Below, in pieces: positions 19,883-27,636 of a DNA stretch of 64,000 bases (position 1 is its first letter; each line of letters opens with the position of its first letter). The notes beneath the pieces are model-generated. The model had not been told where the DNA came from. It did no database searches and worked only from the letters and a program-made list of their open reading frames with translations. A program made the position numbers and the translations under genes. The DNA is taken from assembly GCA_903893315.1 (NCBI GenBank), contig CAITLU010000028.1:1-64000 (forward strand). Reading direction: 5' to 3'. The DNA is from an uncultured bacterium. GTDB taxonomy: Bacteria > Desulfobacterota > Binatia > UBA1149 > CAITLU01.

Positions 19883-22800
19883 CTACCCGAGTTTGAGCGG
19901 GACGTGGATGAGCGTGCCGCGGTCACGGAGTTCGACGATTCCTCTGCCGCCCATCAGCGAGCCGTTCCATACCGAGCGTTCCTCGAGAAACAGCTTGGCG
20001 TTCGGGCACAGCACGGTGCCGCCACCGACTACTTCTTCGCCGAAGCGGCAACCGCCCTGGCTGAAGAAGATGACCCGCGCCGGATCGGCGCCTCCCGTCA
20101 GCAGTATGTGAGTTGCCAATCTCAGGTCGAGCTTTCGCTGCACCCGCACGAGGAAGGACGTCGCGGCGTTTCCACCTCCGTCGAGCGTGATCGTGGCCCG
20201 GTCTCCGGTCAGCAGGCGCTCGAAGTCGATTACGTTGATTCCGCCGAGGTTGGTGGCCTGGATGGTCAACGACTCGTCGTGCTTGACGGTTACAGTGCCC
20301 AGGTTCTGGGTCGCCGGTAAGGATGCGATCAGCGTAGCGCTGGTGGCGATGTCGCCTTGGGCGCTGCTGCACTCGTCGGCGCGAGCGCTGTCACCCGTAG
20401 TGTCGTACTCGAGCGACCCACTGCTGGAGTGAGCGGTCTGCCCTCCCGGCAATGTTTCGACGGCCAGCCCCGGCAGCAGCGTGTCGCGAGGAGTCGCGGT
20501 CACGTCTGCGCCGTCGGTAATGGCATTGCCCACGACGTTGGCCGAGCCCGCCAACACGATCCCGTTGCCGGAGGTCTCGACCGACACGATGTCTCCTACC
20601 GTCGTTGAATCGACACCGAGTTGCACGCTGTCACCGCAAACCTGACCTGTCACCGAGGCGCCGCCACGTGTGCGGGCGCTTACTTTCCTGGTCCGATTGC
20701 CGCCGACTATCACCCACTTGCAGGCCGCCGGGATCAGGACCTGGTTACCGACGCAGGTTCCGGACGAGCACCTGTCACCGACCGTGCAGGTGATACCGTC
20801 ATCGCAAGGAACCGTGTTGTAGGTGTTCTCGCAGCCGGTCGCCGGATTGCATGTGTCATCGGTGCAGAGGTCGTTGTCCTCGCAATCCGGTGGCGGTCCT
20901 CCCACGCACACGCCGTCGGCGCAGGTGTCCTCGGTTGTACATGCGTTGCTGTCGTCGCAGGCGGATGTGGTGTTGGCATTTACGCATCCGCTTTCCCGAT
21001 TGCAGGAGTCGTCGGTGCACGGATTGCTGTCGTCGCAGTCCAGGGCCGGTCCTCCCATGCACGCGCCGTCGCTGCACGTATCCGCGGTGGTACACGCGTT
21101 GCCGTCATCGCAGGCGGCGGTGTTGTTGGTGTTTACGCAGCCGCTCGCGGAATCACAGGAATCATCGGTGCAGATATCTTCATCGTCGCAGTTTGGGGCC
21201 GGGCCGCCGGTGCAGGTTCCCGCGCTACAAACGTCTCCAGTCGTACATGCGTTGCCGTCGTCGCAGGCGGCGGTGTTGTCGCTGTGCTCGCATGTGCCGG
21301 TGCCGGTGTTGCACGAGTCGTCGGTGCAGGAATCCGAGTCGTTGCAGTCTTTGGCGGCGCCGGTGCAGGCTCCATTTCTGCAGGCGTCTTCTGTCGTGCA
21401 GGCGTTGCCGTCGTCACAGGTTGCAGTGTTGCTGGTGTTTACGCAGCCGGCCTCCTGATCGCAGGAATCGTCCGTGCAAGGGTTGCTGTCGTTGCAATCC
21501 AAAGCCGAACCTCCCGTACAGGTCCCAGCGCTGCAGACGTCTCCTGTCGTGCATGCGTTGCCATCATCGCACTGCGCGGTGTTGTTGGTGTGTTCGCATA
21601 CGCCGGTGCCGTTGCAGGAGTCGTCGGTACAGGCGTCCGAGTCGTCGCAATTCTTCGCCGCGCCGGCGCAGGTGCCCGCGTTACAAGCATCGTCGATCGT
21701 GCACGGGTTGCCGTCGTCGCAGGCGGCAGTGTTGTCGGAGTACTCACATATGCCGGTTTGGGTGTTGCAGGAGTCGTCGGTACAGGCGTCCGAGTCGTTG
21801 CAGTTTTTCGTGGTGCCGGCGCAGGTGCCGGCGCTGCAAGTGTCGTCGAGCGTGCAGGGGTTGCCGTCACTGCAGGCCGCGGTGTTGTTGGTGTGTTCGC
21901 ATACGCCGGTGCCGTTGCAGGAGTCGTCGGTACAGGCGTTCGAGTCGTTGCAGTTTTTCGCCGCGCCGGCGCAGATGCCAGCGCTGCAAGTGTCGTCTAC
22001 CGTGCATGGGTCGCCGTCGCTGCAGGCGGCGGTGTTCGGAGTGTGGACGCAGCCGCTCGCCTGATCGCAGGAATCGTCGGTGCACGGATCGTTGTCGTCG
22101 CAGTTGGGGACAGGGTTGACGCAGGCATTGCAGACACCGGCATCGGTACACTGCGTACCCACGCTAGTGAATGAGCCATCGACGTTCCCGCACTCCGCTT
22201 CGGTCACGAACTGGCAGCCAGCGTGTAGGGGCAGGCAGCAGGCGCCGGTTTCAGGCGGGGGCGTGGTGGTCGTCGTCGTCGGGCAGTTGCCCAGAGCCAG
22301 GCACTCGAGGACGCAGTGGGAACTGCACCCGTCGCCGCTGACGGTGTTGCCGTCGTCGCAGGTCTCGGCGCCCTCTTTGACATTATTGCCGCAGGTAGAG
22401 GTAAGTTTGCACAGCGGGCTGCACCCGTCGCCGTCTTCGACGTTGCCGTCGTCGCACTCCTCGCCGGGGTCGATGTTCCCGTCGCCGCAGACCCAGCAAT
22501 CAGGGTCGGCGTTGTCGACGAATCCGTCGCCGTCGTCGTCGAACCCGTTGGTGCAGTTTTCTGAAGCGCGGAAGCTTCCTGTCTGCAGGAAGATCCAGCT
22601 GTCGAGTACCCGATCTCCCGCATCGGCGATCGCGATCTTCATGTGGTTGGTCTGGTTGAGCAGGACGCTTGACGTCAGGATCAGTTGCACAGTCAGGCCG
22701 TCGGCCTCGATGTGCAGCGCGCAGGCGGAATCGGAACAGTCATTGTTGCGGTAAAAAGTCGGGTTGCTGGCTTGGAAGCCGATCGGGTTGCCGCCGTTTA

Positions 22801-23530
22801 CGTTGTTGATGGCGACGGTGGTGGTGCCATCGGGCAACAGGGCCTTGTTGACACCATTGACGAAGAACCCGAACACGTCGTTGAAGGAACTGTTGACGTA
22901 CTCATTGTATTCCTCGGAGGCGAACACGTAGTGAAGCTGGATCGTGTCGCTCTGGGGCACGAAATCGAACTCCAGCACAGTGGCGTCGTAGGTGGTGTAG
23001 CCGGGGATCAGCGTGTTGAGGTCGGAGTCGCCGCTGGTATTCAGGACAAAACTCTTGTTGTCAGCGCGATTGGTTCCGCCGACTTCCTTGCCGCAGCCGC
23101 TCGAAAGGACGATGCCGGAGGCGATGCCGGTCACGGGCCCGGAGTCGGTGAAGGTTCCCGCTGAGATTTGTTGCCCCCTGAAGGTCACGTTGGACACTGT
23201 CACGCCGGAGCCGACCAGGGCGGAAGCGAGGTCGGTTGGCGTCACGCCGTTGCTGAAGTCGCTGACCACGAGATTCGCGCCGGTGGGGACGACGCACCCG
23301 TTTTCGGACGCAAGCGGGCCGAACATCGTGGGAGCCGGTGCCAGCAAGGTCGTCGTGGTCGTCGGTGCCGACGTCAGGGTCGTAGTGGTCGTCGAGCCCG
23401 TGGCTGCTGCGAGCGCAGCGCCAACGCCGAAGGTGAGCAGGAGGCAGACAAGCCCAAGGACGCGAATCGCGAGATGCCAAGCGGTGTGTCTAATACGCAC
23501 GCGGGGACTTAGCGCCCGTTCAAAAAACAT
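19883..23530 (-). CDS. Large secreted cysteine-rich repeat protein (choice-of-anchor L domain, Myxo-type repeats)
   Basis: 1215 residues from ATG 23530, chosen because AAGGAAGGGGA precedes it; an in-frame ATG 48 nt upstream lacks this. Order: signal peptide (to about residue 42), Thr-rich linker, a choice-of-anchor L-like domain (about 75-310), two disulfide repeats of the CGDGNIDPGEECDDGN type (about 340-410), a Thr/Pro linker, a Cys-rich spacer, nine tandem repeats of about 50 residues with eight Cys each, then about 250 residues ending in a segment that resembles the DUF3494 ice-binding-like fold. The architecture fits a rigid, disulfide-stabilised surface or extracellular stalk. No LPXTG, PEP-CTERM or transmembrane anchor is seen at the C-terminus. 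Function is unknown. Confidence 0.85.
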   Translation of the reverse strand: MFFERALSPRVRIRHTAWHLAIRVLGLVCLLLTFGVGAALAAATGSTTTTTLTSAPTTTTTLLAPAPTMFGPLASENGCVVPTGANLVVSDFSNGVTPTDLASALVGSGVTVSNVTFRGQQISAGTFTDSGPVTGIASGIVLSSGCGKEVGGTNRADNKSFVLNTSGDSDLNTLIPGYTTYDATVLEFDFVPQSDTIQLHYVFASEEYNEYVNSSFNDVFGFFVNGVNKALLPDGTTTVAINNVNGGNPIGFQASNPTFYRNNDCSDSACALHIEADGLTVQLILTSSVLLNQTNHMKIAIADAGDRVLDSWIFLQTGSFRASENCTNGFDDDGDGFVDNADPDCWVCGDGNIDPGEECDDGNVEDGDGCSPLCKLTSTCGNNVKEGAETCDDGNTVSGDGCSSHCVLECLALGNCPTTTTTTPPPETGACCLPLHAGCQFVTEAECGNVDGSFTSVGTQCTDAGVCNACVNPVPNCDDNDPCTDDSCDQASGCVHTPNTAACSDGDPCTVDDTCSAGICAGAAKNCNDSNACTDDSCNGTGVCEHTNNTAACSDGNPCTLDDTCSAGTCAGTTKNCNDSDACTDDSCNTQTGICEYSDNTAACDDGNPCTIDDACNAGTCAGAAKNCDDSDACTDDSCNGTGVCEHTNNTAQCDDGNACTTGDVCSAGTCTGGSALDCNDSNPCTDDSCDQEAGCVNTSNTATCDDGNACTTEDACRNGACTGAAKDCNDSDSCTDDSCNTGTGTCEHSDNTAACDDGNACTTGDVCSAGTCTGGPAPNCDDEDICTDDSCDSASGCVNTNNTAACDDGNACTTADTCSDGACMGGPALDCDDSNPCTDDSCNRESGCVNANTTSACDDSNACTTEDTCADGVCVGGPPPDCEDNDLCTDDTCNPATGCENTYNTVPCDDGITCTVGDRCSSGTCVGNQVLIPAACKWVIVGGNRTRKVSARTRGGASVTGQVCGDSVQLGVDSTTVGDIVSVETSGNGIVLAGSANVVGNAITDGADVTATPRDTLLPGLAVETLPGGQTAHSSSGSLEYDTTGDSARADECSSAQGDIATSATLIASLPATQNLGTVTVKHDESLTIQATNLGGINVIDFERLLTGDRATITLDGGGNAATSFLVRVQRKLDLRLATHILLTGGADPARVIFFSQGGCRFGEEVVGGGTVLCPNAKLFLEERSVWNGSLMGGRGIVELRDRGTLIHVPLKLG
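20738..22105 (-). repeat. Nine in-frame tandem repeats of about 152 bp
   Basis: Repeat units each encode a C-x-D-x-x-x-C-T-x-D-x-C module followed by a second C-D-D-G-N-x-C-T module, about 50 residues and eight Cys. Units differ at the DNA level (for example NGTGVCEHTNNTA versus QEAGCVNTSNTA types alternate), so the array is old, though units 2 and 4 are very alike and could have been homogenised by recombination. Confidence 0.85.
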
Positions 23531-23584
23531 AATTTCCCCTTCCTTGTGAAAACCGGTTATTTCGGCGAGTCGACTCATCGTTCG

Positions 23585-23621
23585 GAAACTTTCTCGTTGT
23601 CGATGGCAACGAGAAAGTTTC
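23585..23621. promoter_or_regulatory. Perfect 15-bp inverted repeat between aminotransferase and cysteine-rich gene
   Basis: The arms 23585-23599 and 23607-23621 are perfectly complementary with a 7-nt loop. It lies 107 bp after the aminotransferase stop and 55 bp before the start of the cysteine-rich gene, all on the minus strand. No U-run follows, so an intrinsic terminator is uncertain; it may be a 5' UTR hairpin or operator for the large surface protein. It is A/T-richer than its surroundings. Confidence 0.5.
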
Positions 23622-23727
23622 TATCATTGATTGGCGGCGATGGTTGCCTATTAGCGGGTTTGGATCAAGACCTTAGCGCGGCAAAGTGCACCTTTTTGCG
23701 TGGCGTCGTGCCACCAAGCGGCGGTTA

Positions 23728-24912
23728 TCAGAGCCGTTTCAGACGCAGGCACGCTTCGTTCATGTCGGCATCGGTCTTGCCGAAGCAGAAGCGCAGCAGA
23801 TTGTCGCCGCGGCCCGCAGTGTGAAAGGCGTTCCCCGGCACCGTGGCCAGTCCGGTCGCGCGCAGCAGATGCATAGCGCGGTCCATGGCAGTCACTCCCG
23901 GCAGTCGCGAGGAGTCGGCCAGAACGTAATAGGCACCTTGAGGTACGTGCGGGGACAGCCCTGCCTCGCTGAGTGCGGCGCACAGCTGATCGCGCTTGCG
24001 TTGATGGTCGCGGGCCAGGCCCGCGTAGTAGTCGGGCCCGAGTTTTTTGAGTCCGCAGGCAGCGGCCACTTGCAGCGGCGTCGGCGCGCAGACGTAGACG
24101 AGGTCGTTGACCTGGGCGAAAGCGCGGGCCCAGCGTGCATCGGCGGCCATCCAGCCGAGTCTCCATCCGGTTACCGACAGAGTCTTCGACAGGGATGACA
24201 TGGTGACCGTGCGCTCGCGCAGTCCTTCGATGGCTGCCGGACTGACGTGTTCGAGGCCGTCGTAGACGAAGTGTTCGTAGACTTCGTCGGTGAAGATCCA
24301 CAGGTCGTGTTCCGCAGCGAACTTGCCGATGCCCGTCAGCTCTCCGCGCGAGAATACCTTGCCGCAGGGATTTGCCGGCGTGTTTACGACGATAGCTCTC
24401 GTGCGAGGCCCGACGGCGCGCTCGAGCGCGTTGTCGTTGATGGTCCAGGTTCCCGAAGCCGACGGCGCCATCGGTACGAAACGAGGCACGAGCCCGAGCG
24501 TCGTCAGCGTGCTTACATGGTAGCCGTAGAACGGCTCGAAGAGGATCACTTCGTCGCCGGGCTGGAGCAGCGCGGTCGCCGCGATCTGAAAAGCGCCGGT
24601 CGCGCCGATCGTGACGACGATCTCAGTTTCCGCGTCGTAGTCGAGACCGCCCGCGCGCATCTTCTTTGCAAGGACGCGGCGCAGGTCCTCGACGCCTTCG
24701 CAGCGCGCGTAGGTGTTGAATCCGTCCGCGACGGCGGTAGCCACCGCGTCGGCCACAACGTGAGGCACCGGCGTGTCGCAGATGCCCTGCGCGAGGTTGA
24801 TGCCGCCGACCTTGGCGCATTCGACCGTCATCGCACGGATGGCCGACTGGGCCAGGCCCTCGATGCGCGGATTGAGTTTCCTGCCCATGTCCTCGTTCGT
24901 GCTCCTGGTCAT
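23728..24912 (-). CDS. Class I/II PLP-dependent aminotransferase (AspC/KAT-like)
   Basis: 394 residues, fold type I. PLP site: SSLSKTLSVTGWRLGW with K243 as Schiff-base lysine; NTPANPCGKVF and FTDEVYEHFVYDG provide the Asn and Asp that hold the cofactor ring; the carboxylate-binding Arg is in LLRFCFGK near the end. The N-terminal GGINLAQGICDTPVP resembles the kynurenine/methionine-type group. The start is ATG 24912; ATG 24888 is an alternative. It follows the dienoyl-CoA-isomerase-like gene by 70 bp in the same direction. The amino donor cannot be told from sequence. Confidence 0.9.
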   Translation of the reverse strand: MTRSTNEDMGRKLNPRIEGLAQSAIRAMTVECAKVGGINLAQGICDTPVPHVVADAVATAVADGFNTYARCEGVEDLRRVLAKKMRAGGLDYDAETEIVVTIGATGAFQIAATALLQPGDEVILFEPFYGYHVSTLTTLGLVPRFVPMAPSASGTWTINDNALERAVGPRTRAIVVNTPANPCGKVFSRGELTGIGKFAAEHDLWIFTDEVYEHFVYDGLEHVSPAAIEGLRERTVTMSSLSKTLSVTGWRLGWMAADARWARAFAQVNDLVYVCAPTPLQVAAACGLKKLGPDYYAGLARDHQRKRDQLCAALSEAGLSPHVPQGAYYVLADSSRLPGVTAMDRAMHLLRATGLATVPGNAFHTAGRGDNLLRFCFGKTDADMNEACLRLKRL

Positions 24913-24982
24913 GCCCGCCTGCGGGCTGCCGCTCGATCGTTACGTCGAACTATAGGTCACCGTGAACGTCAGCTGGCCGATT

Positions 24983-25816
24983 TCAGAACTCTTCGTCGAT
25001 CGGCAGCAGGTCTTCGAAGGCGGCTTCGCGTCCCTCGGCCTTGGCGGTGAAGGCTTCTTTCATGTCGGTCGGCTGGAACATCCCCGTCTGCCAGACCGCG
25101 ATGTGTCGCAGGCTGTCGGCGATCGAATGATCGCGGCCGTAATTGAGCATCTCCTTGGATCCCCACACCGCCAGCGGCGAACGCTTGGCGATGTCGATCG
25201 CGATGCCGGTGACCGCATCGAGGAGTTGGGCGTGGTCGTCGAACAGCGCGTTGACGAAGCCGCAGGTCTTGGCCTCGTCGGCGTGCAGACGCCGGCCGGT
25301 GTATGCGAGTTCACGCGCGAGCCCTTGAGGCATGCAGTAGGGAAGACGCGGAAACGTACCGACGTCGGCCGTCATTCCGATGTTGATTTCCTGGATGCAG
25401 AAAAACGCATCGCGTGTCGCGTAACGCATGTCGCAGGCCGACACTAGATCGACGCCGCCGCCGATGCAGCCGCCCTGTACGGCGGCCAGTACCGGAATGC
25501 GTGCTTCGTCCAGGCACGAGAAGGTCTGCTGCAGACGCAGCACCATGCGCGACAGATTGGCGCGCACACGCCCTGTTTCCTTGTCCGACAGGTCGGGACC
25601 GGAGGCGAAGACAGACAGGTCCATACCTGCCGTGAAGTGCTTGCCGGTCGACGAGATCACGATCGCACGCGCGGCGCCCTCCCGATCGATTGAGCGCACG
25701 ATCTCGGGAAGTTCACGCCAGAAAGCGCGATTCATCGAATTCATCGCCTGAGGGCGGGTCAGTTGGACCTGGGCGACCTTGTCCTTGATGTCGACCGTGA
25801 AACATTCGTAGGCCAT
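24983..25816 (-). CDS. Crotonase-fold delta3,5-delta2,4-dienoyl-CoA isomerase-like protein
   Basis: 277 residues. The oxyanion loop HFTAGMDL and the segment GGGVDLVSACDMRYATRDAFFCIQ then EINIGMTADVGTFPRLP match the rat dienoyl-CoA isomerase pattern. All three catalytic acids are in register: Asp in GVDL, Glu in QEIN and Asp in TADVGT. Such enzymes shift double bonds during breakdown of unsaturated fatty acids. It is in line with the cyclase upstream (84 bp gap) and the aminotransferase downstream, so a three-gene minus-strand unit is possible. Confidence 0.88.
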   Translation of the reverse strand: MAYECFTVDIKDKVAQVQLTRPQAMNSMNRAFWRELPEIVRSIDREGAARAIVISSTGKHFTAGMDLSVFASGPDLSDKETGRVRANLSRMVLRLQQTFSCLDEARIPVLAAVQGGCIGGGVDLVSACDMRYATRDAFFCIQEINIGMTADVGTFPRLPYCMPQGLARELAYTGRRLHADEAKTCGFVNALFDDHAQLLDAVTGIAIDIAKRSPLAVWGSKEMLNYGRDHSIADSLRHIAVWQTGMFQPTDMKEAFTAKAEGREAAFEDLLPIDEEF

Positions 25817-25900
25817 CGGTTCCTCCTGGAAGCGCTTGAAGCGGCGCGGAATGTAGCACGGACGCCGGCCGAGGGAATGGCCGCCGACCGCAGCTGCGCG

Positions 25901-27412
25901 TCAATCGTTTTCCGCGTCGCCGTCGCGCGGCTTGCGGCCGGTTCTACGAAATATTTCTGCTTTGGCCGCATCGGCCTGACGCTGCACTGCTTCGATGACC
26001 TGGGCGACCTTACGCCGGGCCTGGTCGCCGGCCTTGCGCGCCGCCTCCTCCGCTTTGAGCAGCGCGTCTTCGATAAGAAGCTGGGCCTGGGATTCCAGCT
26101 CCTCCACCCGGAGTCGGGCATCGCGCAGTGCCTCGGCTAGTGTCTTCTCGGCGCCGGGCGCGGTCTGGTCCGCCAGACTTTGCGCCTCGGCTTCCAGCTC
26201 GCTCAGTTGTCTGGCGGTCTCTGCGTCGTTCCCGAGTCGGGTCTGCAGTTGTTCGTCGAGGGGAGCGAGCAGCGCCGCGCGTCGTTGGGTCGGCCGCTGG
26301 TCCCCGTACCGCGCTTCGCCCGATCGGTCGGCCGAGCGCAGCGTCCACAACGGCACGCGGCCGATGTCTTTCAAATTCTCCTGGCGCAGGCTGTGGAATG
26401 CGAAGCGCGGATCCTGCCCGAGCGCGTCGTGCACGTCCTGGCTGACGACCACGGCGCCGGGAACCGCAACGTGCACGATTCGGCTGGCGCGATTGACGAC
26501 CGAGCCGAACACGTCGCCGTCGCGTTCGAGGACGCGACCGCTGGCGAGTGCTACGCGCACGTCGGGGAGCTGTTCGTCGCGGCGATAGGCGGCGGCGAGG
26601 GCCAGCGCCAATTCGGCGCCGCTGCGTACGTTGTCGCTCATGAACAGGACTTCGTCGCCGATCATCTTGACGACGCGTCCGTTGTGCGTGGCAACCAGGT
26701 CGTAAGCGATGGTTTCAAAACGGCCGACCACCTCGGCCAGTTGGTGGTCGGGCAACTCCTGGGTCCGGGCAGTGAAGCCGACGAGGTCGGCAAAACCCAC
26801 GCACACGGTTTCGCCTTCTTCGGCGGTTGCCCTGACTATGCGGCGCCTCGCAGCGGTGGCGAGGTGCCGTCGCCACACCATCTCCATTATCTGCGGCATG
26901 AGAGGGACCACGTGGGCGGAGCGCAACGCGGCGTCGGGCGCGGCGGCGGGTTCACTGACCGGGGTTCTTCCAGGTGTTCGGGTGTGGTCGTCATCTTCGG
27001 CGTGACGCCCCGCGATCTGACTCTCTACCGCATCCACTTCGGCGGTCGCGATACGATTGAGAGAAGAGCCGACGACCCTTGCCATCTGCAATGCCAGGGC
27101 CTGATCGAGCGCGCCGGCGTCGATGAAGTGAACGACCGCCGAGAGCATCCCGACGTCGGTGCTGGTGAAGATGCGCTCGTTCGGTCGCGGATCGGGGAAC
27201 CCGAGCGCCCGCCAGAAGGCCAGGATGCGTTCGGCATCGAAGTGGGTCCTGGCCGCTACTTCGGTAAGGTCGAGGCGGGGCTCGTCGTCGGCGACGAGGT
27301 GTTCGAGTGCGACCAGTTCGAGGGTTCCATCGGCCTCGGCGCGCTCGACCTCCTCGCGCGACAGGCCGAGCGTGAGCGCTGCCTCACGTAGATCGCTGCC
27401 GGTATCACTCAT
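25901..27412 (-). CDS. Class III adenylate cyclase with N-terminal regulatory domain and C-terminal coiled coil
   Basis: 503 residues from ATG 27412. Residues 1-190 resemble the helical regulatory domain of mycobacterial Rv2212-like cyclases (LREAALTLGLSREEVERAE, then RIFTSTDVGMLSAVVHF). The catalytic domain (about 215-385) keeps the first metal Asp in GFADLVGFT, the Lys and second metal Asp in VKMIGDEVLF, the adenine-selecting Asp in GDVFG and the transition-state Asn/Arg in VVNRASRI, so ATP to cAMP activity is likely. The last 110 residues form an Ala/Glu/Arg-rich coiled coil. No membrane segment: cytoplasmic. Divergent from the CoA-disulfide reductase gene. Confidence 0.9.
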   Translation of the reverse strand: MSDTGSDLREAALTLGLSREEVERAEADGTLELVALEHLVADDEPRLDLTEVAARTHFDAERILAFWRALGFPDPRPNERIFTSTDVGMLSAVVHFIDAGALDQALALQMARVVGSSLNRIATAEVDAVESQIAGRHAEDDDHTRTPGRTPVSEPAAAPDAALRSAHVVPLMPQIMEMVWRRHLATAARRRIVRATAEEGETVCVGFADLVGFTARTQELPDHQLAEVVGRFETIAYDLVATHNGRVVKMIGDEVLFMSDNVRSGAELALALAAAYRRDEQLPDVRVALASGRVLERDGDVFGSVVNRASRIVHVAVPGAVVVSQDVHDALGQDPRFAFHSLRQENLKDIGRVPLWTLRSADRSGEARYGDQRPTQRRAALLAPLDEQLQTRLGNDAETARQLSELEAEAQSLADQTAPGAEKTLAEALRDARLRVEELESQAQLLIEDALLKAEEAARKAGDQARRKVAQVIEAVQRQADAAKAEIFRRTGRKPRDGDAEND

Positions 27413-27636
27413 GAAGAAAAACTCCGCGTGGCTGGGGTCCGAAAAGATCGGCTTCGTTGCCCGGCTTCGTGTCCATTGCTTCGTCGATCTTGCAACCGAG
27501 TACCTCCGTGAGTGACACCCATGGTGAGTAATCCTAGATGTATCAACGGAATCCAGAAGTCGATACAAAGCGGCTGCGGCGGCACCGATGCCCGGCGCCG
27601 CCAACGTGTCGGCGTCAGTGCCGAAGGAGGACAGTC

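Noticed and set aside
20738-22105. Regularly spaced repeats that could be taken for a CRISPR array
   Set aside because: Period is about 152 bp, in frame, with conserved Cys codons; no short identical repeats with unique spacers and no cas genes.
20621-22174. 517-codon plus-strand frame over the Cys-repeat array
   Set aside because: Val/Gly/Ala repeats come from reading the repeat DNA on the other strand; the minus frame has signal peptide, domains and a ribosome site.
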